Source: Marinisporobacter sp. (lineage in GTDB: Bacteria; Bacillota; Clostridia; Peptostreptococcales; Thermotaleaceae). Taken from it: a stretch of 64,000 bases of DNA. Shown here in pieces: positions 16,135-26,001 of this stretch. How positions within the stretch are numbered: position 1 is the stretch's first letter; each line of letters opens with the position of its first letter. The position numbers and the translations under genes are program-made. The notes below the pieces were generated by a model. That model searched no databases, had not been told where the DNA came from, and saw only the letters and a list, made by a program, of their open reading frames with translations. The stretch is taken from assembly GCA_025210525.1 (NCBI GenBank), contig JAOARP010000011.1, positions 1 through 64,000 of the forward strand, written 5' to 3'.

Positions 16135-16169
16135 AGAACCAATTTAGCGGTATATGAATATAGTAATAG

Positions 16170-16197
16170 AAGCAGGATAGTATACCTGCTTTTTTTA
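16170..16197 (+). terminator. Rho-independent terminator of the SpoVA operon
   Basis: AAGCAGG pairs with CCTGCTT across an AT-rich loop, followed by seven T. Confidence 0.8.
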
Positions 16198-16358
16198 TTG
16201 GAAGTAATGAAAAAACAAACTATTTATACAAAATGGAAAATATTTTGAAAAATCACTTGTGGAAATATGCAATATATTATAAAATAATGTAATTATAGGT
16301 GAATATTTATACAAATTTCAAGGAAAATGTTTGCATTTACATGAAAGTGAGGGAGATT

Positions 16359-19300
16359 ATGAAAAAATTCAAGAGAGTGTTAGTGGCAAATAGAGGAGAG
16401 ATTGCCATAAGAATATTCAGAGCTTGCAGTGAACTTGGCATAAGGACTGTAGCCATTTACTCCGATGAAGACAAAAACTCTCTTTTCCGAACAAAAGCAG
16501 ATGAGTCTTATCTAATCGGGAAAAATAAGGGACCTGTGGAAGCTTATTTAAATATGGAAGAAATTATAAAAATTGCATTGAAAAAAGGTGTAGATGCGAT
16601 TCATCCAGGATATGGATTTTTATCGGAAAACACAGATTTTGCAAGAAAATGCCAAGAAGCAGGAATTGAATTTATTGGACCAACTCATGAAATGATGGAT
16701 CAATTAGGAGACAAGATTAAATCAAAATTAGTTGCAAATCGTGTAGGAGTACCAACTATCCCAGGAGTAGAAAAGCCTGTGACAAGTGATGAAGAAGCTG
16801 TTGAATTTGCAAGATATTGTGGATATCCAGTGATCCTTAAAGCTGCTGCTGGTGGCGGTGGAAGAGGAATGAGAATTGTAAGAGATGAAAAGGATCTTCT
16901 AACGGAATTTAGAAGTGCTAAAAATGAAGCAAAAAAAGCTTTTGGAATCGATGATATTTTTATTGAAAAATATCTTGAAAAGCCAAAGCATATAGAAGTA
17001 CAAATATTAGGAGATAAACATAGAAATATTGTACATTTATATGAAAGAGATTGTTCTATTCAAAGAAGACATCAAAAGGTAATTGAGTTTACTCCTGCTC
17101 TTTCTATTACGAAAGAACAAAGAGAAAAAATATGTGCTGATGCATTAAAGATTGGAAAAGCTGTAAATTATCAAAATGCAGGAACTGTTGAATTTTTAGT
17201 AGATATGCATGGGAATCACTATTTTATTGAAATGAATCCTAGAGTTCAGGTAGAGCATACAGTAACAGAAATGATTACAGGAATAGATATTGTGCAAAGT
17301 CAAATTTTAATTGCACAAGGATATAAATTAGATTCAAAAGAAGTTGGTATACCTTCACAAGAAGCAATTGTTCAAAGAGGTTATGCTATTCAGTGTAGGG
17401 TAACAACAGAGGACCCACTTAATAACTTTGCGCCAGACACAGGAAAAATTGATATCTATAGAACGGGTTCAGGTTTTGGGGTAAGACTAGATGGAGGAAA
17501 TGGATTTACAGGCTCTATCATAAGCCCTTATTATGATAGCCTTTTAGTAAAGGTTACTTCATGTTCTAGAAGCTTTGAAGATGCTATTAGAAAAGTTCAT
17601 AGAGCTATAAGAGAGATTAAGGTTAGAGGGGTTAAGACAAATATTCCATTTTTAGTAAATGTACTAAATCATGAAGAATTTAAAAAAGGAACATGTGATA
17701 CAGGATTTATTTCTGATAATCCAGAGCTTTTTGATATTGCTCCAAAGGCTGATAAAGAGCTTAGAGTTCTTAAATTTATAGGAGAAAAGGTAGTTAATGA
17801 AACAAAAGGAAATAAGAGAGAATTTGATGTTCCTACTGTACCAAAGGTCATTCGACTTCAAAAGATGAAGGGAACAAAACAATTATTAGAAGAGAAGGGA
17901 CCAGAGGGCGTTGTTGAATGGATTAAAAATCAAGAAAAGCTATTATTGACAGATACAACTATGAGAGATGCTCATCAATCCCTTATGGCAACAAGAGTAA
18001 GAACTAAGGATATGGAAAAAATAGCAAAAGCTACTTCTGTTTTAGCAAAAGATTTATTCTCCCTAGAGATGTGGGGAGGAGCTACCTTTGATGTAGCCTA
18101 TAGATTCTTAAAGGAGTCTCCTTGGGAAAGATTAGAGATTCTTCGTAAAAAGGTACCAAATGTACTTTTCCAAATGCTTATTAGAGGATCTAATGGCGTA
18201 GGTTATAAAAACTATCCAGATAATGTGATCAGGGAATTCATCAAAGAATCTGCTAATAGTGGTATTGATGTATTTAGAATATTCGATTCCCTGAACTGGC
18301 TAAAGGGGATGGAAGTTGCAACTGATGAAGTACTAAAGAGCGGAAAAATAGCTGAAAGCTGTATTTGTTATACAGGAGATATTCTAGATCAAAGAAAAGA
18401 TAAGTATACACTTGATTATTATGTGAAAATGGCAAAAGAAATAGAAAAAATGGGTGCTCATATACTAGGAATCAAAGATATGTCAGCCCTTCTAAAGCCG
18501 CATTCAGCTTATAAGCTTATTAAAGCATTGAAGAATGAAATCAGTATTCCAATTCATCTTCATACCCATGATACGAGTGGAAATGGTGTTGCAACGATCC
18601 TTATGGCAGCACAAGCAGGGGTAGATATTGTAGATACTGCCTTCAATAGTATGGCAGGACTTACCAGTCAGCCTGCACTAAATTCTGTTGTTGCAGCTCT
18701 TGAGAATACTACAAGAGATACAGGTTTAGTTCTGGATGATTTACAAAAAATTGCTGATTACTGGACAGATGTAAGACCTGTTTATGGTCAGTTTGAGTCA
18801 GATTTAAAATCAGGTACAGCAGAAATCTATAAATATGAGCTACCAGGAGGTCAATATTCAAATCTAAAGCCTCAGGTAGAAAGCTTTGGGCTAGGTCATA
18901 GATTTAATGAAGTAAAAGAAATGTATAAAACAGTAAATGAAATGTTAGGAGATATCGTAAAAGTAACACCATCTTCTAAAGCTGTAGGGGATATGGCAAT
19001 TTTTATGGTGCAAAATGATTTAACTCCTGAAAATATCTATGAAAAAGCAGTAGATATGGCATTCCCTGATTCTGTAGTGGCTTATTTTAAAGGAATGATG
19101 GGGCAGCCTATGGGAGGTTTTCCAGAAAGACTTCAAAAGCTAGTATTAAAGGAAGAAGAACCGATTACTTGTAGACCAGGAGAATTATTACCACCTGAGG
19201 ATTTCGATAAAATCAAAAAGAATTTAAAAGAAAAATTTGATATAACTCCAACTAATAAAGAAGTATTAAGTTATGCATTGTATCCAAAGGTATTTGAAGA

Positions 19301-19793
19301 GTATTTAACATATATTAAAGAAAATGGTGACTTTAGCAAGATGGGAAGTGATATTTACTTCCATGGATTAAGTGAAGGCGAAACTTGTCAGATAGAAATT
19401 GCTAAAGGAAAGGTTTTAGTGATTAAGCTTTTAGAAATTGGAAAGCTAGATGAAGAAGGAAATAGAACGGTAACCTTTGAAGTAAATGATAGTACAAGAG
19501 CTATAAAGGTTTATGACAAAACGAGTGGAGAAACTAGGAAGGAAATGAATTTTAAACAAATTGCAGATCCAGATAATCCTTTAGAAATAGGATCAAGTAT
19601 TCCAGGAAAATTGATTAAGGTTTCAGTAAAAGAAGGGGAAGCGGTAAAAGAAAATCAAATTGTTGCAATCGTTGAAGCTATGAAAATGGAAACAAATATT
19701 AAAGCACCAGTAGCAGGAATTGTAGAATCAGTTATTGCAAAGGAAGAACAGCAGGTAGAGTCAGGAGAATTATTGATCAAATTAAGTGAATAA
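16359..19793 (+). CDS. pyc: Pyruvate carboxylase
   Basis: The protein is 1144 aa, full length for a single-chain enzyme. ATG 16359 is preceded by GAGGGAG; an in-frame GTG 60 nt upstream has no such site. The order is: biotin carboxylase about 1-450 (KRVLVANRGEIAIRIFRA, ATP-grasp loop AAAGGGGRGMR, EMNPRVQVEHTVTE), carboxyltransferase about 525-800 (LLTDTTMRDAHQSLMATR, metal-binding HLHTHDTSGNG), central domain, then the biotinyl domain ending with EAMKMETN, in which the Lys carries biotin. It carboxylates pyruvate to oxaloacetate using ATP and bicarbonate, an anaplerotic step in the cytosol. It is a single-gene unit between terminators. Confidence 0.97.
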   Translation: MKKFKRVLVANRGEIAIRIFRACSELGIRTVAIYSDEDKNSLFRTKADESYLIGKNKGPVEAYLNMEEIIKIALKKGVDAIHPGYGFLSENTDFARKCQEAGIEFIGPTHEMMDQLGDKIKSKLVANRVGVPTIPGVEKPVTSDEEAVEFARYCGYPVILKAAAGGGGRGMRIVRDEKDLLTEFRSAKNEAKKAFGIDDIFIEKYLEKPKHIEVQILGDKHRNIVHLYERDCSIQRRHQKVIEFTPALSITKEQREKICADALKIGKAVNYQNAGTVEFLVDMHGNHYFIEMNPRVQVEHTVTEMITGIDIVQSQILIAQGYKLDSKEVGIPSQEAIVQRGYAIQCRVTTEDPLNNFAPDTGKIDIYRTGSGFGVRLDGGNGFTGSIISPYYDSLLVKVTSCSRSFEDAIRKVHRAIREIKVRGVKTNIPFLVNVLNHEEFKKGTCDTGFISDNPELFDIAPKADKELRVLKFIGEKVVNETKGNKREFDVPTVPKVIRLQKMKGTKQLLEEKGPEGVVEWIKNQEKLLLTDTTMRDAHQSLMATRVRTKDMEKIAKATSVLAKDLFSLEMWGGATFDVAYRFLKESPWERLEILRKKVPNVLFQMLIRGSNGVGYKNYPDNVIREFIKESANSGIDVFRIFDSLNWLKGMEVATDEVLKSGKIAESCICYTGDILDQRKDKYTLDYYVKMAKEIEKMGAHILGIKDMSALLKPHSAYKLIKALKNEISIPIHLHTHDTSGNGVATILMAAQAGVDIVDTAFNSMAGLTSQPALNSVVAALENTTRDTGLVLDDLQKIADYWTDVRPVYGQFESDLKSGTAEIYKYELPGGQYSNLKPQVESFGLGHRFNEVKEMYKTVNEMLGDIVKVTPSSKAVGDMAIFMVQNDLTPENIYEKAVDMAFPDSVVAYFKGMMGQPMGGFPERLQKLVLKEEEPITCRPGELLPPEDFDKIKKNLKEKFDITPTNKEVLSYALYPKVFEEYLTYIKENGDFSKMGSDIYFHGLSEGETCQIEIAKGKVLVIKLLEIGKLDEEGNRTVTFEVNDSTRAIKVYDKTSGETRKEMNFKQIADPDNPLEIGSSIPGKLIKVSVKEGEAVKENQIVAIVEAMKMETNIKAPVAGIVESVIAKEEQQVESGELLIKLSE

Positions 19794-19798
19794 GATAT

Positions 19799-19834
19799 AA
19801 AAAAAGGTCCGTGTAAAAATGCGGACCTTTTTTA
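19799..19834. terminator. Bidirectional rho-independent terminator
   Basis: AAAAAAGGTCCG pairs with CGGACCTTTTTT. It lies between pyc and the convergent flavoprotein gene and can serve both. Confidence 0.85.
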
Positions 19835-21580
19835 TCATTTATTTAAATTTTCATAGGCACTATCTCCTGCGATTTTTCCAAATACAGTAATATCCGTTAG
19901 TGAATTTCCTCCTAATCGGTTTGCACCATGGATGCCTCCCGTAACTTCTCCTGCTGCAAAGAGCCCTTTTATGATTTGACCATTTTCATTAAGGACTTGA
20001 GCTTTTTCATTGATTTTCACTCCACCCATTGTATAATGAACAGCAGGTGATACTTTTACAGCATAAAAGGGTGATGCATCTATTTTACTTTTCATAGATT
20101 CTCTACCAAAGTCTTGATCTTTTCCACTGATCACATATTGATTGTAGGTTTCAATTGTTTTTAAAAGCTCTTTTTCATCTATTTCTAAAGCTTTTCCTAA
20201 ATCTTTCAAGGTTTTAGCTTTTATGAGGAGTCCTTCATCATCATATTTTTCTATTGCTTTTAAGCTTTTTCTTATATTTTCATCAAATAGGAGAAAGTTA
20301 ATACCGTCCTTTTGTTTTAATTCTGCTTGAGAGACAAGATCTCTCGTATCTAGTTCATTGACAAATCTTTTTGAGTATTTGTTTACTAGGATAGCACCAT
20401 TTCCTCTTACAGCCTCTGTAATCAAATGATTATCATGGGGAATGACTGTTGGATGAATTTGAATTTCCTTCATATCTACAAAAGCAACCTTTAAATCTTT
20501 AAGTAAGGCAATAGCATCTCCTGTAGCTCCTGGGCTATTAGTTGTTCCAAAACCCTTTAAATCACTTCTATACTCTGTAATTAACTCACTGTTTGCTCCA
20601 AAGCCACCTGTTGCTAAGATGACAGACTTGGCATAAATATTATAAGTCTCTCCGTCTATTGTTTTTACAGTGATTCCTGTAATTTTTGACCCATCATATA
20701 ATACTTGAGTAGCCTTTGTAGCAACTCGTATATCAACCCCTAATTCCTTTGCATTATTTTCTAAAGTATCAAATAAGTGATCTCCTACAGGAGAGCCTCC
20801 CTTTGGTCTATGGGCGCGATCTATGCTAGCACCTCCAAGACGACCTACATCAGATAAATCTAGTCCTCGTTTACTTAACCAATTAACTATATGAGGAGAA
20901 TTGTCAGCAAGAATTTTTACTAAGTCTTTATTATTAATGTATTTTCCTGATTTTAAGGTATCCTCTATAAACTTTTCAGGATGATCTTTTATATTTCTTT
21001 CTTCTTGAAATTTTGTTCCGGATGCATTGAGACCTCCTGTGGCAAATTTTGTGTTCCCTCCGAGTATAGGGAGTTTTTCTACTAGAATAACATTAGCACC
21101 TTTTTCTTTTGCTTCTATAGAAGCAGTGAGACCTGCACCTCCTCCACCGATAACAACAATATCAGTAGATAGATCTTCAATATGAGTATTTTGAGAAGCA
21201 GTAGTAGCTACTAGTGTGATCCCTGCTTTATTTACAGCATCAGCCATTGCAGCCTTAATGTCTTTACTACTTCTAGTAGCACCTGTAACACTATCTACAG
21301 ATAAGCTATTAGTTTTTATTACTTTTTCAGAAATGAATTGAAAAACTTTTTTTGCCATCTTAGACTCTTTATTTTCTAAGATCTCAATATTTGTTATTTT
21401 ATCATCTTCTATAGATAGAGCCACTTGGACTTTCCCTTTTTTTCCTAGAACTTCTCCTATGTATTTTCCTTTTAAATCTACATTAGGATGATCCCTCATA
21501 TGTCGATACCCTATCACAAATAGAGTAAGGATAAATCCTATAAGTAAAAAAGCAATCATTTCTTTTGTTTGTTTTTTCAA
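19835..21580 (-). CDS. Membrane-anchored FMN-binding / FAD flavocytochrome c-type reductase (fumarate/urocanate reductase family)
   Basis: About 581 aa. I chose TTG 21580 because AAGGAGATGA lies just upstream; the first ATG at 21625 has no ribosome-binding site. A single N-terminal helix (EMIAFLLIGFILTLFVIGY) anchors the protein with the rest outside. An FMN-binding domain follows, whose SVTGATRSS is the site for covalent FMN attachment by ApbE. The FAD domain begins VVIGGGGAGLTASIEA; EAVRGNGAILVN and FVNELDTRD are the substrate-site blocks of fumarate-reductase-like enzymes, and GGIHGANRLGGNSL closes it. There is no haem motif. A use of fumarate, urocanate or a related enoate as extracellular electron acceptor is inferred. 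Confidence 0.85.
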   Translation of the reverse strand: MKKQTKEMIAFLLIGFILTLFVIGYRHMRDHPNVDLKGKYIGEVLGKKGKVQVALSIEDDKITNIEILENKESKMAKKVFQFISEKVIKTNSLSVDSVTGATRSSKDIKAAMADAVNKAGITLVATTASQNTHIEDLSTDIVVIGGGGAGLTASIEAKEKGANVILVEKLPILGGNTKFATGGLNASGTKFQEERNIKDHPEKFIEDTLKSGKYINNKDLVKILADNSPHIVNWLSKRGLDLSDVGRLGGASIDRAHRPKGGSPVGDHLFDTLENNAKELGVDIRVATKATQVLYDGSKITGITVKTIDGETYNIYAKSVILATGGFGANSELITEYRSDLKGFGTTNSPGATGDAIALLKDLKVAFVDMKEIQIHPTVIPHDNHLITEAVRGNGAILVNKYSKRFVNELDTRDLVSQAELKQKDGINFLLFDENIRKSLKAIEKYDDEGLLIKAKTLKDLGKALEIDEKELLKTIETYNQYVISGKDQDFGRESMKSKIDASPFYAVKVSPAVHYTMGGVKINEKAQVLNENGQIIKGLFAAGEVTGGIHGANRLGGNSLTDITVFGKIAGDSAYENLNK

Positions 21581-21834
21581 TTGTTTCATCTCCTTGTATG
21601 ATTTCAAATTAAAAATATTATTCATTAAAGATTATACTACAATATCCAAAAAACACTAAAGGAAAATGGATAATATTACGATAAAAGAGTAATGAATTAT
21701 TAAAACATAAGATGTATTACAAGTATCAGAATCATTCGACAGAAAACTATAAATTAGGTATAATATAAAAAATGGTATGTTCCTTTATTTAAGGGGATTT
21801 CAACGAAAAATACTAGTCTAAAGAGGCGATGCAT

Positions 21835-23727
21835 ATGTCTATATTAAAAAAAATTTTATCATTTATAAAAAGTAAAGATAAAAGAAATTCTCTTGAAGAT
21901 TATAAAACATATTGTGCTCAAGATGATGAAACAGAAAGAGCATTAAAAGAAAGAGAAGCTAGTTTAAGGTGTGCACAAGAAATTGCTAATTTAGGTAGTT
22001 GGGAATGGGATGAGCAACAAAAAAGATTAATTTTTTCTGATGAGATGTATCGAATATTTGGATTAAATAAAGAAAATTTTCAAGGAAGTATTCAATATAT
22101 TGTTTTGACTTTAATTCATCCTGATTATAGGAAATTGGTAGGGGAAGTTTTGAGAAAAATCATGGAAGTAGGAATAATGGAAAAAATAGAATTTAAAATC
22201 ATGAAATTAACAGGAGAAGAGAGATGGATCAGGGCGAACGGAGTTGTAGTTTATGATGAAGAAAATAGAAAGAAAATTATTGGTACAGTTCAAGATATAA
22301 CAGAACGGAAGGAAGTTGAAATCGCTCTTCAGGATAACTTGAAATTTCTTCAAACTCTTATTGATACGATCCCTAATCCTATATTTTATAAAGATAGCAA
22401 AGGTGTTTATAAATATTCTAATATTGCCCATTGCGAATACTTAGGACTTAAAAAAGAAGATATTATTGGGCATAATATTTATGATATTTTACCAAAAGAT
22501 ATAGCTAATGAACATTATAAAATAGATGAAGACTTATTAAAAAACCAAGGGAAAATAGTGTATGATTCAAAATTAAAATATGCTGATGCTGAATTGCATG
22601 ATGTGATTTTTACAAAAGCTACATTTACAAATCAAGAGGGAGAAACAAAAGGTTTAGTAGGTGTTATTATAGATATTGCAGAACGCAAAAAAGCAGAAAA
22701 AAGTATTAATCAATTATTGCAATTAAAGGAAGCTATGCTTGAAATTAATCATGCCATCCTTGAAATTAATAGCATCAATGAGTTATTTGCATTGGTACTA
22801 AAAAAGGTAGTAAAATTAATGAAAAATGCAGACTTTGCATGTGTATTAGTTTTAGATGAGGAAGGATATTTAAAAATTGCCGCTAGTACAGGATATGATC
22901 CTGAAAAAGCCAAAAATTATCGTATCAAACTCAAGGATTCATTTATATGGCATAAAACAAAGGGGAGTTTTGAAAAAACTGTTGTGATTAATGACATACA
23001 GGAAATACTAAAAGAAAAGTTTCCAAGTGTTTTAGACAATACAGAAGGGCTTCAAATACAGTCTTCTATGAGTGCGCCTATTATCATTGATGGACAATTA
23101 TATGGGTTAGTCAATGTAGATAGTGCTCAGAAAAATGTTTATGAACAAAGAGATTTAGAAATGATGGAGCATATGAGAAATCAAATTGAAATTGCTGTAA
23201 GTAAACATAAGCTTTATGAGCAGACCATCTATTTATCTAGATACGATAAATTGACAAATGTTTATAATAGAAGATATTTCGAAGAAGTATTTGATATGTA
23301 TATGAAAAAAGCTTTTAGATATAAGGAATCCTTTTCATTGGTTATATTTGACTTAAATGGACTGAAGTTTGTAAATGATACGTATGGACATTTAGCAGGA
23401 GATTTATTCATTAAAACATTTGCAAAAACTATTAATAACAGTATTCGCTCTTCAGATATATTTGCAAGATATGGAGGAGATGAATTTATAGGTGTTTTCT
23501 TTGAGATAGATACAAAAGTTTTAACCAATAAATTAGAAGAATGGAGTAAACAATTTATTCAAAATCCTATCCTGTTTGAAGAGAATAAGATGATTTGTAG
23601 CTTTAGCTACGGCATTGCAAATTTTCCTCATGATGGGGAAAATTACAAAGAATTAGTAAAAATTGCAGATGAAAGAATGTATGTATATAAAGACAAAATA
23701 AAAAAGAGAATGAAGAATCAAAAATAA
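21835..23727 (+). CDS. Diguanylate cyclase with two PAS domains and a GAF domain
   Basis: About 630 aa; ATG 21835 is better spaced from AAGAGGCG than the ATG two codons earlier. The first PAS/PAC is about 40-160 (GSWEWDEQQKRLIFSDEMYRIFGL), the second about 165-290 (PNPIFYKDSKGVYKYSN), GAF about 300-455, and GGDEF about 465-630. The active-site GGDEF is intact, and the inhibitory site RSSD sits five residues before it, so product inhibition is expected. It makes cyclic di-GMP from two GTP. No transmembrane segment is seen, so sensing is cytosolic. It is monocistronic and divergent from the flavoprotein gene. Confidence 0.92.
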   Translation: MSILKKILSFIKSKDKRNSLEDYKTYCAQDDETERALKEREASLRCAQEIANLGSWEWDEQQKRLIFSDEMYRIFGLNKENFQGSIQYIVLTLIHPDYRKLVGEVLRKIMEVGIMEKIEFKIMKLTGEERWIRANGVVVYDEENRKKIIGTVQDITERKEVEIALQDNLKFLQTLIDTIPNPIFYKDSKGVYKYSNIAHCEYLGLKKEDIIGHNIYDILPKDIANEHYKIDEDLLKNQGKIVYDSKLKYADAELHDVIFTKATFTNQEGETKGLVGVIIDIAERKKAEKSINQLLQLKEAMLEINHAILEINSINELFALVLKKVVKLMKNADFACVLVLDEEGYLKIAASTGYDPEKAKNYRIKLKDSFIWHKTKGSFEKTVVINDIQEILKEKFPSVLDNTEGLQIQSSMSAPIIIDGQLYGLVNVDSAQKNVYEQRDLEMMEHMRNQIEIAVSKHKLYEQTIYLSRYDKLTNVYNRRYFEEVFDMYMKKAFRYKESFSLVIFDLNGLKFVNDTYGHLAGDLFIKTFAKTINNSIRSSDIFARYGGDEFIGVFFEIDTKVLTNKLEEWSKQFIQNPILFEENKMICSFSYGIANFPHDGENYKELVKIADERMYVYKDKIKKRMKNQK

Positions 23728-23831
23728 TGCTTCTATCATGGAAAATGGTAGGAGTATTTTTATTATTCAGAACATGGTATGAATAATTATATTTTGAATA
23801 ATCTTCAACCTTTGATATAAGGCATTCACAA

Positions 23832-23869
23832 TTGACAAGGAAAGTGTATAATGTTATAATGTTATAAAC
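23832..23869 (+). promoter_or_regulatory. Sigma-A promoter overlapped by a GntR-type operator
   Basis: TTGACA (23832-23837), 17 nt, TATAAT (23855-23860) is a consensus promoter. The -10 region is embedded in tandem copies of the half site ATGTTATAA (23851-23859 and 23860-23868), also found in the palindromes before the transporter gene at 29558-29602. A repressor bound here would block polymerase. Control by the GntR protein at 28733 is inferred. Confidence 0.65.
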
Positions 23870-23952
23870 TTTGCGACGATGTTTATGACATATGTATGGT
23901 ATAAAATTATATCTGATTTATATCCGTACAAATAAAAAATTGGAGGGAAAAT

Positions 23953-24744
23953 ATGAAAAATATAAGAGATTTACAATATATGACTTGGAAGGAAATAGAA
24001 GAAATTTACAAAAAGGATCCTGTAATAATTATACCTGTAGGTTCTATGGAGCAACATGGACCTCATTCTATTGTGGGAGATTTTATTGCAGCTGAGGAAG
24101 TAGCAAGAAAAACAGCGGAAAGTAGTGAAAATACATATGTGCTACCTGTAATTCCATTTGGATATTCAGAAAATTTCAGAGGATTTCCAGGAACTATATC
24201 CATTTCACCAGAAACATTAAAATCATTGCTTTATGATGTATGTGAAAGTCTTATAGAACATGGGGTTACGAAAATTACTATATTTAATGGACATGGTGGA
24301 AATTCAACTATTATAGATGAATTAGGAAAAAAAATTAGAAGAGATAAGAAAATTTTAATCAGCAAAATTGATCTATGGAGGAGCTTATCACCAAAATTTA
24401 AAGCAGAATTATGTGAAAATCCACTAGAAGAATTTGGTCATGGTGGAGAACCTATGACATCTATGATGAAGTATTTAAAACCAGATATGGCAAGACCTGA
24501 TTTGTTAGAGGAGTACACTTATGATGGCAAGTGGAAAGGTTATAAAACTAGTGGAACAGCTAAGCTTAAATTTGATGATTATTTAGTCCATATATATTTT
24601 GATACGAAAGATATGGATGAGTTAGGAGCTGTTTCAAATCCCCTTAATGCTTCAGAAGAAAAGGGAGAAAAAATGATTAATAAAGTTACGGAAAATTGTA
24701 AAAAACTTGTAGAGTTTGTTCATAGTATCGATACACATTTATAA
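23953..24744 (+). CDS. Creatininase-family amidohydrolase
   Basis: The protein is 263 aa, typical of the family. Metal-ligand blocks are present: PVGSMEQHGPHSIVGDFIAAEE (Glu, His and Asp), FNGHGGNSTI, and EFGHGGEPMTSMM (His and Glu). Creatininase-family enzymes open cyclic amides such as creatinine or act on formamides; the substrate here is unknown. GGAGGG precedes the ATG. It is the first gene of a four-gene operon with an M20 amidohydrolase, a PEP-mutase-family lyase and a D-aminoacylase-like enzyme, all hydrolases or lyases of C-N and C-C bonds, which points to stepwise breakdown of an N-substituted amino-acid derivative. Confidence 0.85.
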   Translation: MKNIRDLQYMTWKEIEEIYKKDPVIIIPVGSMEQHGPHSIVGDFIAAEEVARKTAESSENTYVLPVIPFGYSENFRGFPGTISISPETLKSLLYDVCESLIEHGVTKITIFNGHGGNSTIIDELGKKIRRDKKILISKIDLWRSLSPKFKAELCENPLEEFGHGGEPMTSMMKYLKPDMARPDLLEEYTYDGKWKGYKTSGTAKLKFDDYLVHIYFDTKDMDELGAVSNPLNASEEKGEKMINKVTENCKKLVEFVHSIDTHL

Positions 24745-24781
24745 AAATTGAAATATTTCTTATTTGGTGGAGGGGAAAAAA

Positions 24782-25975
24782 TTGAACATATCAATACTTG
24801 CGAAGGAAATTGAGAAGGAGATCATTGAAATAAGAAAGATGATTCATAGATTTCCTGAATTAGCCTATGAAGAGTACAAAACAACAGAAATAATAAAGAA
24901 TAAGCTTTTAAAATTAGGGATAGAAATAATTGTAAATGAGAATTATACAGGAGTTATAGGTATATTAAAGGGAGAACAAGAGGGAAAAACAATAGCTCTG
25001 AGAGCAGATATGGACGCATTACCTATTCATGAAGGAACAGAACTTGAGTACAAATCAAAAAATTCTGGGATCATGCATGCTTGTGGACATGATATCCATG
25101 TAGCTGTATTGTTAGGTGTAGCTAAGATTTTAAGCAAATTGAAATCTGAAATAAAAGGTACCGTGAAGTTTGTTTTTCAACCAGCAGAAGAAAGAAAAAA
25201 AGGAATTCCTAGTGGCGCAGAGACACTGATTTTGAATAATGTGTTAGAGGAACCGAAGGTAGATGTAATAGTAGGGCTTCATTGTTGGCCAGAGTTACCT
25301 TATGGAACTATTGGTATTAAGAGAGGGGGGATGATGGCATCTTCGGATACTTTAAGTATAAAAATAAAAGGAAAAGGTGGCCATGCAGCTCATCCTCATA
25401 AGTGTATAGATCCTATAACAATTTGTGGATATATGATAACTGAAGTTCAAAGTATCATTTCAAGAGAAATTGCTCCCTTTGATTCTGTAGTAATATCTTT
25501 TGGAAAAATAAGTGGTGGGCATGCTCCGAATGTTATTCCAAACGAAGTTGAATTACAAGGTACTATGAGAACCCTTAATGAAAAAACAAGAAATCTTATC
25601 CATCAAAAGATAAGAGATAGAGTAACGATGATTTCAAGAAGTTATGGTGGAGATGTAGAAATCGAAATTATAAAAGGATCTCCAAGCTTAACCTGTGATG
25701 ATAATATGATAAATATATTAGAAAATGCAATAAACAATAAACTTACTGAAACGAAAATAGTGAACTTAAAAAGCCCTTCTATGGGTGCAGAAGATTTTGC
25801 TTGTTATTTACAACATGTTCCAGGTTTATTCTTTAGATTAGGGACAGCCAATAAAGATGAAAACTCTAAAATTCCTTTGCATAATTCAAAAATAATATTT
25901 GATGAAAGAGCTATTTATCATGGAATGTGTGCAATGTCCACATTCGCTTTAGAATATTTAAAAGTCAATGAATAG
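24782..25975 (+). CDS. M20-family amidohydrolase (N-acyl-amino-acid / aminobenzoyl-glutamate hydrolase type)
   Basis: The protein is 397 aa from TTG 24782; GGTGGAGGGG lies 7 nt upstream. Metal-binding motifs in order: ALRADMDALPIHE, MHACGHDIHVAVLL, FQPAEERKKG, GLHCWPELPYG, and the C-terminal SMGAEDFACYL. A lid/dimer domain lies in the middle (GKGGHAAHPHKCIDP). This is the carboxypeptidase/aminoacylase subgroup (AbgA/B, HipO, IAA-amino-acid hydrolase) that removes acyl groups from amino acids. The AbgT-type transporter at 29796 shares the predicted operator, which supports an AbgA/B-like role. Confidence 0.9.
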   Translation: MNISILAKEIEKEIIEIRKMIHRFPELAYEEYKTTEIIKNKLLKLGIEIIVNENYTGVIGILKGEQEGKTIALRADMDALPIHEGTELEYKSKNSGIMHACGHDIHVAVLLGVAKILSKLKSEIKGTVKFVFQPAEERKKGIPSGAETLILNNVLEEPKVDVIVGLHCWPELPYGTIGIKRGGMMASSDTLSIKIKGKGGHAAHPHKCIDPITICGYMITEVQSIISREIAPFDSVVISFGKISGGHAPNVIPNEVELQGTMRTLNEKTRNLIHQKIRDRVTMISRSYGGDVEIEIIKGSPSLTCDDNMINILENAINNKLTETKIVNLKSPSMGAEDFACYLQHVPGLFFRLGTANKDENSKIPLHNSKIIFDERAIYHGMCAMSTFALEYLKVNE

Positions 25976-26001
25976 AATAGACAAAATATACTAGGAGGTA
26001 A

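Noticed and set aside
23892-24095. Plus-strand 67-aa ORF overlapping the creatininase-family gene
   Set aside because: Shadow frame; the Cys- and Tyr-rich peptide resembles no protein and the real gene has the ribosome-binding site.
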